Positions 17,798-28,729 of a DNA stretch of 64,000 nucleotides are shown here, one piece after another. The notes below the pieces were generated by a model, which was not told the origin of the DNA, did no database searches, and saw only the letters and a program-made list of their open reading frames with translations. The position numbers and the translations under genes were made by a program. Source of the stretch: Marisediminitalea alba (lineage in GTDB: Bacteria; Pseudomonadota; Gammaproteobacteria; Enterobacterales; Alteromonadaceae); assembly GCF_002993365.1 (NCBI RefSeq), contig NZ_PVNP01000207.1, positions 682 through 64,681 of the forward strand, in the 5' to 3' direction. Positions within the stretch are counted from its first letter, which is position 1. Each line of letters starts with the position of its first letter.

Positions 17798-18097
17798 TTA
17801 CTCTGTCGGTGGTTTGGAATTTTCCACGCGACTTTTTAACTTCTGACCCGGACGGAATGTCACCACCCGACGCGCTTTAATCGGAATGTCTTCGCCGGTT
17901 TTTGGATTACGGCCAGGACGTTCGTTTTTGTCGCGGAGATCAAAGTTACCAAAACCGGATAGTTTCACTTGTTCACCGGATTCCAGTGCGCCTTTGATTT
18001 CTTCAAAAAACGCTTCCACTAAATCTTTAGCGTCCTTCTTATTAATACCCAGTTTTTCGAATAAGTGTTCAGCCATTTCGGCTTTGGTTAGTGCCAT
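17798..18097 (-). CDS. ihfA: integration host factor subunit alpha
   Basis: 99 residues, the exact family size. DNA-bending nucleoid protein, dimer partner of IhfB, needed for many sigma-54 promoters and recombination events. Standard sequence: [38 protein letters not shown] and the beta-arm with the intercalating proline, then [17 protein letters not shown]. It follows pheT by five bases in the usual pheST-ihfA order. Confidence 0.97.
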   Translation of the reverse strand: MALTKAEMAEHLFEKLGINKKDAKDLVEAFFEEIKGALESGEQVKLSGFGNFDLRDKNERPGRNPKTGEDIPIKARRVVTFRPGQKLKSRVENSKPPTE

Positions 18098-18102
18098 AAA
18101 AT

Positions 18103-20490
18103 TTACTCTCTTAACGCTGCCCCGAATTCCGACTCAAGCCCTTGAATCACTGAATCTACCGCTGCTTGTATTTCCGCATCTTCCAGTGTTTTACCCGGAT
18201 CCTGCAGGATTAAAGACAATGCCAGGCTCTTTTCACCGTCAGCAATTCCCTGTCCTGTGTACACATCGAACAAGTTTAGGCCAACTAGTTGATTTACGCC
18301 AATTTTTTCAACAAATTTTATTATATCGCCTACTTTCACGGTTTGTTTGACCGTAATAGCGATATCACGGCGGTTTGCCGGGTACTTCGAAATCGGCTGT
18401 GCCTGAGGTAATTTGCGGTCTGTAAGGGCCGCTAATTCAAGTTCAAACACAAACACTCTTCCGTTAGTGCCCAGTTGCTTACTGAACTGCGGGTGTACCG
18501 CGCCCAGCCAGCCAACACATTTATCGTCCAGGTAAATCGCCGCCGACATACCCGGATGCAATGCAGAATGCGTTTCTGTATTAAAAGTGACCGTTTTTTC
18601 CTTTCCAGTCAATGCTAAAAGTGCTTCAACGTCTGCTTTTGCATCAAAAAAGTCTACCGGCTTGTCATTAGCATCCCAATGTTCATCATAACGACGACCA
18701 GCAACTACCCCTGCCAGCATCGGTTCCTGACGAATGCTGTTAGGTGCTTCTGCATCCGGAACAAACCGCAGGCCGGTTTCAAACAAACGAATACGCTGTT
18801 GCTGTCGCTTCTGGTTATATGACGTCGCCTGTAACAGTCCCGGCCATAAACTTACCCGCATAATTGACATGTCCGCCGATATAGGATGTGGCAGCACAAG
18901 GCCATTACTCTCAGGGAAAAGTGCATTTTGTATTTTTGGATCGACAAACGAATAGGTAATGGCTTCGTTATAGCCGCGGTTCAGCAATACCGATTTCACT
19001 GCATTAACCGATAACTGCTTCTCGGTTGCCGGTATCATCGACAAGGCAGCTACCGGTGCCTGATTAGGAATATTGTTGTACCCGTATACCCGGGCCACTT
19101 CTTCGATTAAGTCTTCTTCAATCTCAATGTCAAAGCGATAGCTTGGTGCCGTAGCTACCCAGCCTTCATCGGTTTCTTTGGCATCCAGCCCTAAACGCGC
19201 AAGGATTTCGCTCACCGTGTCAGCGGCAATATCAATACCCAGCACCTTAGCTAAGCGCGCTTTGCGCAAAGTCACTTCGGCACGAGTCGGAATATCACTT
19301 TCGCTTACCGCTTCAACCACCGGACCGGCTTCACCGCCGCAGATTTCTAAAATCAGCTGGGTAGCGCGCTCCATTGCCGTGGCTTGTAATTGCGGATCCA
19401 CTCCACGCTCATAGCGGTGTGAGGCATCGGTGTGCAGACCATACTGACGGGCTTTACCCATAATCGCATCCGGGTGGAAAAACGCGCTTTCCAGCAGAAT
19501 GTCGGTAGTATTTTCGTCGGTACCGGAATGCAGACCACCAAAGATACCAGCCATAGCCAGCGCTTTGTTGTCATCGGCAATTACCAAAGTGTTATCTTTT
19601 AGCTCAACTTCGGTTTCATCCAGTAAGGTAAGCTTTTCACCGGCCGTTGCCATGCGAACATTAATACCGCCTTCAATGGCAGCCAGGTTAAACGCATGCA
19701 TCGGATGACCCAGCTCCAGCAGTACGTAGTTGGTTACGTCGACAATCGGGTCGATACTACGGATACCGCTGCGACGCAGTTTCTCGGTCAGCCAAAGAGG
19801 AGAATCAGCTTTTACATTTACGCCTTTAACCACCCGGCCAAGATAGCGCGGGCACGCCTGAGGTGCGCTTAAGCTAATGGCGAGTTTATCTTCAATCGCC
19901 GTAGCAACCGGTGCAATAACCGGCTCGCACACATCGGCTTTGTTCAGCACGCCCACTTCGCGGGCAATCCCACGCAGGCCAAGGCAGTCAGCACGGTTAG
20001 GGGTAAGGTCAACTTCGATAGTGACATCATCCAGACCAAGGTAATCACGGATGTCTTCACCTACCGGCGCGTCCAGCGGCAATTCAATAATACCGCTGTG
20101 GTCGTCACTCACGCCCAGCTCAGAATAGCTGCACAGCATGCCAAACGATGGCTCGCCACGCAGTTTGGCTTTTTTGATTTTAAAATCGCCCGGCAGTACC
20201 GCGCCCACTTTGGCAACGGCAACTTTTAAGCCCTGACGACAGTTTGGTGCACCGCAGACGATATCAACCAGTTCATCATCGCCTACGTTAATTTTGGTGA
20301 CTCGCAGCTTGTCAGCGTTAGGGTGCTGACCACATTCCACTACTTCACCAACCACCACGCCGCTGAATTCACCAGCAACCGGTTCTACACCATCAACTTC
20401 CAGACCAGCCATGCTCAATTGTTCGCACAGCTCATCCCGTGATACGGCGGGGTTAACCCACTCTCTTAACCATTTTTCACTGAATTTCAT
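18103..20490 (-). CDS. pheT: phenylalanyl-tRNA synthetase beta subunit
   Basis: 795 residues, full length. Forms the alpha2-beta2 enzyme with PheS and provides editing of Tyr-tRNA(Phe). An N-terminal tRNA-binding domain ([18 protein letters not shown], about 45-62) is followed by the B3/B4 editing domain, the B5 domain ([10 protein letters not shown]) and the catalytic-like core, and the C-terminal anticodon-binding (FDX-ACB) domain carries [14 protein letters not shown]. Eleven bases separate it from pheS, which is upstream. Confidence 0.97.
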   Translation of the reverse strand: MKFSEKWLREWVNPAVSRDELCEQLSMAGLEVDGVEPVAGEFSGVVVGEVVECGQHPNADKLRVTKINVGDDELVDIVCGAPNCRQGLKVAVAKVGAVLPGDFKIKKAKLRGEPSFGMLCSYSELGVSDDHSGIIELPLDAPVGEDIRDYLGLDDVTIEVDLTPNRADCLGLRGIAREVGVLNKADVCEPVIAPVATAIEDKLAISLSAPQACPRYLGRVVKGVNVKADSPLWLTEKLRRSGIRSIDPIVDVTNYVLLELGHPMHAFNLAAIEGGINVRMATAGEKLTLLDETEVELKDNTLVIADDNKALAMAGIFGGLHSGTDENTTDILLESAFFHPDAIMGKARQYGLHTDASHRYERGVDPQLQATAMERATQLILEICGGEAGPVVEAVSESDIPTRAEVTLRKARLAKVLGIDIAADTVSEILARLGLDAKETDEGWVATAPSYRFDIEIEEDLIEEVARVYGYNNIPNQAPVAALSMIPATEKQLSVNAVKSVLLNRGYNEAITYSFVDPKIQNALFPESNGLVLPHPISADMSIMRVSLWPGLLQATSYNQKRQQQRIRLFETGLRFVPDAEAPNSIRQEPMLAGVVAGRRYDEHWDANDKPVDFFDAKADVEALLALTGKEKTVTFNTETHSALHPGMSAAIYLDDKCVGWLGAVHPQFSKQLGTNGRVFVFELELAALTDRKLPQAQPISKYPANRRDIAITVKQTVKVGDIIKFVEKIGVNQLVGLNLFDVYTGQGIADGEKSLALSLILQDPGKTLEDAEIQAAVDSVIQGLESEFGAALRE

Positions 20491-20501
20491 TTTGCTTTGC
20501 C

Positions 20502-21699
<1,198 letters not shown>

Positions 21700-22239
21700 C
21701 TACTTTATTAACGGGAGTATCGATTTAAACTGCTCCGTGTCAGCCCTTTCAAGCAATTCGAATAAGGCCATTTCCACCCCGGTGAGCTGTGCCCCGGCGC
21801 CCTGCATTTTTTGTAGCGCCAGTTGTTTGTTGGCCGGGTTGCGGGATGACACGCAATCACCGAGCAAGTGCACCTGTTTGCCACTGGCCAGTAAATCGAT
21901 CACGGTCTGATACACACAGATATGCGCTTCAATGCCGCACACCAGCCATTGTGAGCGATTCAGAGCCTTAACCTGCTGGTCAATACTTTCGGTGCGAAGT
22001 GCGCTAAAGGTGGCTTTTGCAAAGGCTTCTCCGGCAGGAATAAACTGATTCAGCTCCTCTACCGTGGCCCCGAGTTTATCGGGTAACTGCTCCACAAACA
22101 GCACCGGGATGCCCAGGGTTTGCATGGCTCTGATCATGGTGGCTATTGAGTCAATCATGGCGTCGCTGTTGTCGACCAATCTTGCCAGTTTGCCCTGCAC
22201 ATCAATAACGATAAGGCCGGTTTCCTGCTGTACTAACAC
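21700..22239 (-). CDS. isochorismatase-fold cysteine hydrolase
   Basis: 179 residues, GTG start with AGGAG six bases upstream. The family hydrolyses amides or vinyl ethers with an Asp-Lys-Cys triad; here the Asp in GLIVIDVQGKL, the Lys probably in EQLPDKLG, and the Cys in GIEAHICVYQTVIDLL are visible. Closest in style to the YcaC-like subgroup of unknown substrate. It is the last minus-strand gene before pheS and belongs to the accessory block. Confidence 0.85.
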   Translation of the reverse strand: MLVQQETGLIVIDVQGKLARLVDNSDAMIDSIATMIRAMQTLGIPVLFVEQLPDKLGATVEELNQFIPAGEAFAKATFSALRTESIDQQVKALNRSQWLVCGIEAHICVYQTVIDLLASGKQVHLLGDCVSSRNPANKQLALQKMQGAGAQLTGVEMALFELLERADTEQFKSILPLIK

Positions 22240-22373
22240 AAGCTACTCCTGTTTGATAAAGACGCTCTGACTATAGCAAATAACCACCTGAATGTATTAA
22301 TACCAACCTGTATGACTCAACTGGTTACTGGTCGCAATTTCTTGTTTGTTTATCGTGCATAGCGGCTTTTTTT

Positions 22374-22585
22374 TGGTGCAAAACCGTGCAGATTGCTTTA
22401 CGACGACCGCTTTTGTCACCTTAATTCCGTGAGCACCTCAAAAAAATATCATGCCATTCTAAAACAACATAAAATCCTGAAATATATAGTTTTTATTTCA
22501 ATTTCATGGAATTTGCATTAATTGTATTACTTTATACTTTTGACTAATTAAGACCAAGTGGTCAGGTTTTGGCACGCGATATGCT
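22374..22585 (+). promoter_or_regulatory. sigma-54-like promoter with palindrome and NtrC-like half-site, TonB receptor 1
   Basis: TGGCACG-N4-ATGCT at 22570-22585 matches the sigma-54 -24/-12 consensus with GG and GC 12 bases apart (one mismatch). Six bases upstream is a perfect palindrome GACCA-AG-TGGTC (22552-22563). Further up, at 22374-22380, is TGGTGCA, the conserved half of NtrC sites. The same three elements precede the deaminase at 60 kb and the second TonB receptor at 63 kb. The start codon is about 43 bases past the -12 element. Confidence 0.65.
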
Positions 22586-22627
22586 CTGCCGTGGCGGGAC
22601 TTTTCCATAACACTCACAGGGAATTCT

Positions 22628-25204
22628 ATGAAGCACACCTATTCGTTTAACCCCATCGCGGCCGGTATTGCGTTATTTTTTCTTAGCAGCCAGTTCTCCG
22701 CTTACGCTCAGGAAGCATCCGAGGTCAGTGAAGCTGACGTTGAAAAAATCGATGTTCTGGGTAAAAAAACAGACTACTACTCGATTATGCCGGATGGCGA
22801 AAACAGCAGCGCATTTGGTTTGGGCAAAAGCCTGTATGAAACGCCGCGCTCCATTACCGAAATCAGTGAAGATTTGGTCGACAAATTTGCTCTGCGTAGC
22901 GTGGATGATCTGGTTCGTCTTACTCCTGGCGCATTCACCAGTTCGTTTTTTGGCATTAAAGGTGCCATGGATATTCGCGGCGAGCCCGCCGATAACTATT
23001 TCCGGGGCTTTCGCCGAATAGCTAACCCCGGCGCGTTCAATACCATTGTTCGCGGTGCTGAAAAGCTCGAAGTCATGCGTGGGCCGGTTTCACCGTTATA
23101 CGGTAGCGGTAGTGTGGGCGGACAGCTTAACTATACCCCTAAATCGGCCAAGGTTGGCGGCAGTAAATACATCGATGAAGTCACCGGTGAACTGTCGGTT
23201 ACCGTAGGTTCTTATAATCAGCGGATCATTTCCGGTAGTCTTGGTATTCCACTGGAAATCGGTGGTAAGTACGGCGGATTGCAACTGTTTGCTGAAGTGG
23301 AAGATTCTGAGTCTTACTTTGACGGCTACGAGCCTTCGAGCGAACTCATTCAGGCCGCCGTTGACTTTGATTTGTCTGACAATACCACCTTACAGTTTGG
23401 CCTGCAGTATCAAACCACCGACAGTATTCAGGTACCAGGCTGGAACCGGGTTACTCAGGATTTAATTGATAACGGCACTTATATTACCGGGGCGGCTCCT
23501 GTTCGTAACTCCGACAACCCTGTTGGTGCCGATACCCTGTTACCTCAGGAATCTTCTTTTATTGCGCCTTTTGCGCCGAGCTTCCTCAACAACGCATTCA
23601 GCAACGTAAACAGTTGGTGTACGGCGGCAGATGCCGGTAGCGGCAACGCGATGTATAACGGCTTTGCAGTGAGCTGTGCCGGTGGCTTTGGAAACTTTTT
23701 AGCCGACCGCACGCTCGACAACCCTTATGCACTAACCGATGTTGGCACGGCACAAATTGATCATCAGACGACCTTCATCGACGATAATGACTATGCCGAT
23801 ACCACGGCAGTAACCGCTTATTTTGATATTACCCACGAATTTGACAGCGGCACGGTATGGAAAAACGAAGCGTTTTACGACTACATGGATCACACCAAGT
23901 ATCAAAGCTGGGGCTTTACCGCTTATTACCCGGATGCTTATTTGTATGAATTGCGCAGCAGCCTGACCTTCGAATACGAGGGCGATAGCTTTATGGCTAA
24001 CAGCATTGTCGGCGTTAATTATCGTTATGAAGAGCTCGATAATTACGCCGCGTGGATGGATGAAACCTTCGACTTTCGCGATATTATTGTTGGGCCAACG
24101 GCTAACGACCGGATCTCCCCGGCATCATTCGATCCATACCAGAATGCCACTTTACTGTATGACGCCGACGGCAACGTCACCGGCGTGGAAGGTACACTAA
24201 CCCGTAATTTCAACGAAGTACATCTGTCTAAAACCGCTAACGCAGGCACCTTCTTCCTGACCGACGTAACCTACGGCAACCTCAACCTTTTGCTGGGAGC
24301 CCGTTACGACTACTTTGATGTGGAGTCTGAAAATGGCTGGGTAGCTTACTTAGGTGATCCCCAGGGTAACGGCGTGATCTCAGGCAGTGATACCGCGTTC
24401 AGCTTTAATACCAGCTTGTCATACAATGCCGATGGTATCATTCCTTACGTGACCTACTCAGAGTCGAACTCTCTGAGTACCAACCAGCTGGGCGGGATCA
24501 TTCCAACCACCATTGAAAACAGCCAGTATATTCAGGAGTCGACCCTGCAGGAAATCGGGGTGAAGTTGAACCTGCTGGATAACCGCCTGTATACCGCTAT
24601 CGCCTGGTACGATCAGGACAAAACCTACCGTGACAGCCAGACCGGTGCCCTGGTTGCCGTGTACGGAGATGGTCTGGAGTTTGAAATGCGCGCGCTGGTG
24701 AATGAAAACCTGTCGATACTGGCAACCGCTACCCATACCAATACCGAAGAAGTCAGTAACGGTGCACTGGCAGTTATCAACGGTGCTGACTTTGCCGCTC
24801 AGAATGGCTTGAACCCGGAAGATGTGTATGGTGGCCGGATTGCGGGTCCCCGTTCGGCATTTGTGGGCATGAACACCCGTATGGAACGCGGCGGTTTACC
24901 AGATAATATTGTCAGTATTTATGGTACCTGGGCTCAGGAACTCGGCGAGGGTGATGTGACCGGTAGCCTGGGTCTTACCTGGGTAGATGAAACTTACACC
25001 GACATTATGCAAACGGTAATGTTACCCAGTTATAGCATTGTAAATGGCTCGGTCAGTTATGCACAGGGTCCTTTCACCGGACTGCTGCAGGTTAACAACC
25101 TGCTGGATGAGGAATATTACACTTCAGCAGATTTGTTTGACTCTGTGGTCGTTAAGCCCTCAGCCGGCCGCACCTTCTCGCTAACGCTAACTTACGCTTT
25201 CTAA
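22628..25204 (+). CDS. TonB-dependent receptor
   Basis: 858 residues. Outer-membrane receptor for active uptake of a nutrient, energised by TonB-ExbBD. A signal peptide (about 1-27, ending AYAQ) is followed by a TonB-box-like segment (VEKIDVLGK), the plug domain (about 60-170; YETPRSITEIS, then MRGPVSPLYGSGSVGG) and the 22-strand barrel ending in the expected aromatic residue (LTLTYAF). It is clearly paralogous to the receptor starting at 63270: both share GFGKS/GLGKS, ETPRS, DIRG-P-YFRG and a similar plug. Both also share a promoter pattern. Ligand not stated by sequence; the shared control suggests purines or ureides. Confidence 0.92.
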   Translation: MKHTYSFNPIAAGIALFFLSSQFSAYAQEASEVSEADVEKIDVLGKKTDYYSIMPDGENSSAFGLGKSLYETPRSITEISEDLVDKFALRSVDDLVRLTPGAFTSSFFGIKGAMDIRGEPADNYFRGFRRIANPGAFNTIVRGAEKLEVMRGPVSPLYGSGSVGGQLNYTPKSAKVGGSKYIDEVTGELSVTVGSYNQRIISGSLGIPLEIGGKYGGLQLFAEVEDSESYFDGYEPSSELIQAAVDFDLSDNTTLQFGLQYQTTDSIQVPGWNRVTQDLIDNGTYITGAAPVRNSDNPVGADTLLPQESSFIAPFAPSFLNNAFSNVNSWCTAADAGSGNAMYNGFAVSCAGGFGNFLADRTLDNPYALTDVGTAQIDHQTTFIDDNDYADTTAVTAYFDITHEFDSGTVWKNEAFYDYMDHTKYQSWGFTAYYPDAYLYELRSSLTFEYEGDSFMANSIVGVNYRYEELDNYAAWMDETFDFRDIIVGPTANDRISPASFDPYQNATLLYDADGNVTGVEGTLTRNFNEVHLSKTANAGTFFLTDVTYGNLNLLLGARYDYFDVESENGWVAYLGDPQGNGVISGSDTAFSFNTSLSYNADGIIPYVTYSESNSLSTNQLGGIIPTTIENSQYIQESTLQEIGVKLNLLDNRLYTAIAWYDQDKTYRDSQTGALVAVYGDGLEFEMRALVNENLSILATATHTNTEEVSNGALAVINGADFAAQNGLNPEDVYGGRIAGPRSAFVGMNTRMERGGLPDNIVSIYGTWAQELGEGDVTGSLGLTWVDETYTDIMQTVMLPSYSIVNGSVSYAQGPFTGLLQVNNLLDEEYYTSADLFDSVVVKPSAGRTFSLTLTYAF

Positions 25205-25221
25205 GCGCAGCTTAGCCGACC

Positions 25222-25248
25222 AAAAAAAGCCCCGGCGTTTGCCGGGGC
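25222..25248 (-). terminator. intrinsic terminator of the CsbD gene
   Basis: Stem GCCCCGGC (25229-25236), loop GTTT, stem GCCGGGGC (25241-25248). On the minus strand it is followed by seven T (25228-25222). It lies eight bases after the csbD stop and probably also slows transcripts from the receptor gene on the other side. Confidence 0.85.
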
Positions 25249-25255
25249 GCTTGTA

Positions 25256-25447
25256 TTAGCTGTTCAGCGAATCAAATTCCTGACGCGCCTTGTCTCGGCT
25301 CATGCCATATTTTTCCTGCATTTTGCCGTAGAACTCTTCGAAGTTCCCTTCCATTTGCTCCACTTCGTCATCGGTAAGTTTACCCCACTTCTGCTTTACT
25401 TTACCGGTTAACTGATTCCACTTACCTTTCGCAATATCGGTATTCAT
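25256..25447 (-). CDS. CsbD-family stress protein
   Basis: 63 residues from the ATG at 25447 with AAGGAG upstream; the longer frame to 25516 is not supported. Typical CsbD sequence: DIAKGKWNQLTGKVKQKWGKLTDDE. Small, very hydrophilic and abundant under general stress in many bacteria; molecular role unknown. A strong terminator follows. Confidence 0.9.
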   Translation of the reverse strand: MNTDIAKGKWNQLTGKVKQKWGKLTDDEVEQMEGNFEEFYGKMQEKYGMSRDKARQEFDSLNS

Positions 25448-25637
25448 GTCTTGCTCCTTGTCTATGAAAAATTGCGCAAGCGTTGAAAAACTGATGCGCG
25501 TATGAAAACAACACAAGAACTAATGCGAGAGTTGTACCAACAATTAAATTTATATATTTCAACATATTAAGAATTACGGTAACAAGAATGAAACCATCAT
25601 AGAAAACTCTTACAGGCTGTTAGTGCAAGAGTTACAA

Positions 25638-25661
25638 GGCAGGTTGCGAATGCAACCTGCC
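25638..25661 (-). terminator. hairpin after the RND operon
   Basis: Perfect 10-bp inverted repeat GGCAGGTTGC (25638-25647) and GCAACCTGCC (25652-25661) around GAAT, seven bases past the RND stop codon. The T-tract on the minus strand is weak (TTGTAA), so it may be a pause or mRNA-stabilising hairpin rather than a full terminator. Confidence 0.55.
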
Positions 25662-25667
25662 GGCTGG

Positions 25668-28600
25668 CTATTTTTGAATTTTAAACACCAGACTGTAGAG
25701 CACCGGTACAAACACCAGCGTCAGCAACGTGGCAAAGCCTAATCCAAACATGATCACCACCGCCATGCTGGCAAAGAAGTCATCAAATAACAGCGGGATC
25801 ATCCCCAGGATGGTGGTAATCGCCGCCATACAAACCGGTCTCACCCGACTGAGTGTAGCGTTAAACAGCGCAGAGTAAGGCGCTTTGCCCTCTTCCAGTT
25901 CCAGCTTCACCTGCTCAACTAAGACAATACCGTTTTTGATGATCATGCCCGACAGGCTCAAAAAGCCCAGCAAAGCCATAAAGCCAAAAGGTGCACCGGT
26001 GATCAGCAACCCATAGCTAACGCCAATCAATGCCAGCGGAATACAGGCCCAGATAATGCCGGCAATGCGGGCGGAAGCAAACAGCAGCACTGTGGTAATA
26101 AACATGATGAGATAACCTATCGGTAACGAACCAAAAATGGCTTTCTGTGCTTTACTGGAGGCTTCAAACTCACCGCCCCACTCCAGTTCATAGCCATCCG
26201 GTAATGGGATCGCTTCTATCTTGCCCCGCACCCGGGAGAACAGTTTAGCCGCGGTTTCATTGCCCAGAATATCGTGATCGGCCATAACCGTTAACGTGCG
26301 CTTGCGGTCGCGACGCATGATGATGGGATCTTCCCAACTGACAGCAAAGCGTTTTACCACCTGCGTAACCGGAATATACTGCTGGGCCGTGGCCGAATAG
26401 ATCTGCAGGTTTTCCAGGTTATCGGCGGTTAAGCGCTCCTGCGGCGGTGGCCGGCTGATAATCGGCAGTAAATCCGTGCCATCGCGGTACACGCCTATTT
26501 GTGCGCCGGAAAAACTGGTTAACAGCAGATTATCCAGATCGGCTTTACTGATACCCACCCGGCGGGCCGCCGCTTCGTTAAAGACAGGACGGATCACTTT
26601 TGTTTGCTGACGCCAGTTATCGCGAATATTACGCGTTCCGCTATCGGCAGCGAGAATTGCTTTAGTTTCCTCTGCCAGACGGCGTAGCTCGGCGGGCTCC
26701 GGCCCACTGAAGCGCGCTTCAATCTTAGCATCGGTGGAAGGACCAATTTCCAGCCGTTTGATCTTATAAAAGACTTCGCTGAATTCCGTTTCCATATAAT
26801 CGCGCAAACGCGGCAACTGAGCTTCCAACGCCTCGCCATCGCGCATCCGGATCACCAGTTGTGAATAGGTCGCATAGCTTTTCTCGGTCTGGTAAGTGAG
26901 CATAAAGCGAGTCAGGCCCTGTCCGACCGTCGAAGTGACTTCTTCCACGCCATCTTCGTTTAACAGGTGTTGTTCGATATGATTAATTTTCTCAGCATTC
27001 ACGCGAATGTCGGTACCGGCCTTATGCCAGATATCCACCAGAAACATAGGCGTGGTGGACGGCGGGAAAAACGACTGTTTAACGCTGCCAAAGGCAATCA
27101 CCGCACTGACCAGCAAGGCCACCATGGCCACTACAGTCACCACCCGAAACTTAAGCGCTACATGCAGAATGGTGCTGAATACGTCAAAAATAAGACCATT
27201 GTAGAGCTCTTCGCTGCCTTTAAGTTCATCTTCGCCGGCGTTATCGGCATCTTTAAACAGCAACGAGGCAAAAAATGGCGTGAGGGTAATGGCGGTCACC
27301 CAGCTTAGCAATAAGCTGACAAACAATACCCAGAACAAACTACCGGCGAATTCACCAGTGGCATCACTCGATAGCCCGATAGGCGCAAAGGCAATAATTG
27401 CAATGACTGTGGCCCCCAAAAGCGGCCACATATTCTGACTCACCACGTAAGAGGCCGCCTGGGCTTTGCTGTAGCCCCTTTTCATGGCGATGAGTATGCC
27501 TTCGGTCACCACAATGGCGTTATCCACTAGCATCCCCAGCGCAATGATCAGCGCGCCCAGCGATATACGCTGGAGGTTGATTTCCATTTGCTGCATAAAG
27601 ATAAAGCTGCCGAGCACGGTTAACAGCAGGATAAGGCCAATCAGCAGGCCGGATTTAACGCCCATGAAAAGCAGCAGCACGACTATTACAATGCCAACGG
27701 CCTCGGCCAGGTTAAGAATAAACCCCTGCACCGAGTTATCCACTTCGATGGGCTGATTGTAGATAAAGCTGGTTTGCATCCCGACCGGGCGCATATATTC
27801 AAGCTCGTCGAGCCGTTGCATAATGCGCTCGCCCACATCCACTACGTTAACGCCATCGGCAAAGGATATGCCTAGCAACAGGGACTGCTCACCGTTGTAA
27901 TGGATAAGATTCGACGGCACTTCTTCGTAGCCGCGGTAAATACGCGCTACGTCACCTAAGTAAATGCGCTCTGAGGCGCCGGTCTGGCTAATCAGCAGGT
28001 TTTCCAGCTCCTGTACGGATTCAAATTCGCCGGTAGGATTGATACGGATGTACTCGTCACCAATTTTGACCTTACCCGCATTTGAGACCTGGTTCTGGCT
28101 CACCAGCAACGCGCTGATGCGGCTGGGGCTTATCCCCAGTGAGGCAATCTGTGAACGAGCAATTTCAACAAACACCTGCTCCTGTTGCTCACCCTGCACG
28201 GTGACCTTGCCAACGCCGTCCACCAGGATCAACTCCCGCTTAAGGTAATCCACATAATCGTTGATATCCTTGTATTGGTACCCTTCCCCGTTGATGGCTA
28301 TCAACATACCGTACACATCGGCAAAATCATCCATGACCCTGGGTGGGTAAACGCCGGATGGCAGAGATGGCGTAAGGTCGTTTATTTTACGACGCATCTC
28401 TTCCCAAATCCCGCGCAACGCCTCTTTGCGGTAGATGCTTTTCATTTCTACGGTAATTTGCGACTGGCCCGCCGTAGAAATCGACGTGATATTGTCGACG
28501 TATGGTAATTCCTGAATGGCGTTTTCGATGGGGTACGTCACTTCCTCTTCAACCTGAGTAGGCGAAGCTCCGGGATACTGGGTGATCACCATGGCTTTTT

Positions 28601-28727
28601 TAATGGTGAACTGAGGATCTTCGAGTCTGCCCAGGCCAAAAAAGGCAACAGTACCGCCAATGAGCAGGATCAGCGTGACCAGCCAGCTCGTGGTGCGGTT
28701 TTTAACAAAATATCCGGCAATGTTCAC
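25668..28727 (-). CDS. RND efflux transporter, AcrB family
   Basis: 1019 residues. Inner-membrane proton-driven exporter that works with the adaptor encoded upstream and a separate outer-membrane channel, none of which is seen in this window. N-terminal helix (NRTTSWLVTLILLIGG), GRLEDPQFTIKKAMVITQYP, two large periplasmic loops and 12 membrane helices are visible; helix 4 carries LGMLVDNAIVVTEG with the proton-relay acidic residue. Full length, apparently intact. Two bases separate it from the adaptor gene. The divergent LysR regulator is a likely controller. Substrate unknown. Confidence 0.92.
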   Translation of the reverse strand: MNIAGYFVKNRTTSWLVTLILLIGGTVAFFGLGRLEDPQFTIKKAMVITQYPGASPTQVEEEVTYPIENAIQELPYVDNITSISTAGQSQITVEMKSIYRKEALRGIWEEMRRKINDLTPSLPSGVYPPRVMDDFADVYGMLIAINGEGYQYKDINDYVDYLKRELILVDGVGKVTVQGEQQEQVFVEIARSQIASLGISPSRISALLVSQNQVSNAGKVKIGDEYIRINPTGEFESVQELENLLISQTGASERIYLGDVARIYRGYEEVPSNLIHYNGEQSLLLGISFADGVNVVDVGERIMQRLDELEYMRPVGMQTSFIYNQPIEVDNSVQGFILNLAEAVGIVIVVLLLFMGVKSGLLIGLILLLTVLGSFIFMQQMEINLQRISLGALIIALGMLVDNAIVVTEGILIAMKRGYSKAQAASYVVSQNMWPLLGATVIAIIAFAPIGLSSDATGEFAGSLFWVLFVSLLLSWVTAITLTPFFASLLFKDADNAGEDELKGSEELYNGLIFDVFSTILHVALKFRVVTVVAMVALLVSAVIAFGSVKQSFFPPSTTPMFLVDIWHKAGTDIRVNAEKINHIEQHLLNEDGVEEVTSTVGQGLTRFMLTYQTEKSYATYSQLVIRMRDGEALEAQLPRLRDYMETEFSEVFYKIKRLEIGPSTDAKIEARFSGPEPAELRRLAEETKAILAADSGTRNIRDNWRQQTKVIRPVFNEAAARRVGISKADLDNLLLTSFSGAQIGVYRDGTDLLPIISRPPPQERLTADNLENLQIYSATAQQYIPVTQVVKRFAVSWEDPIIMRRDRKRTLTVMADHDILGNETAAKLFSRVRGKIEAIPLPDGYELEWGGEFEASSKAQKAIFGSLPIGYLIMFITTVLLFASARIAGIIWACIPLALIGVSYGLLITGAPFGFMALLGFLSLSGMIIKNGIVLVEQVKLELEEGKAPYSALFNATLSRVRPVCMAAITTILGMIPLLFDDFFASMAVVIMFGLGFATLLTLVFVPVLYSLVFKIQK

Positions 28728-28729
28728 CC

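Noticed and set aside
25229-25248. GC-rich hairpin after the TonB receptor as a plus-strand terminator
   Set aside because: There is no T-run on the plus strand side; the T-run is on the minus side, so it is assigned to the CsbD gene.
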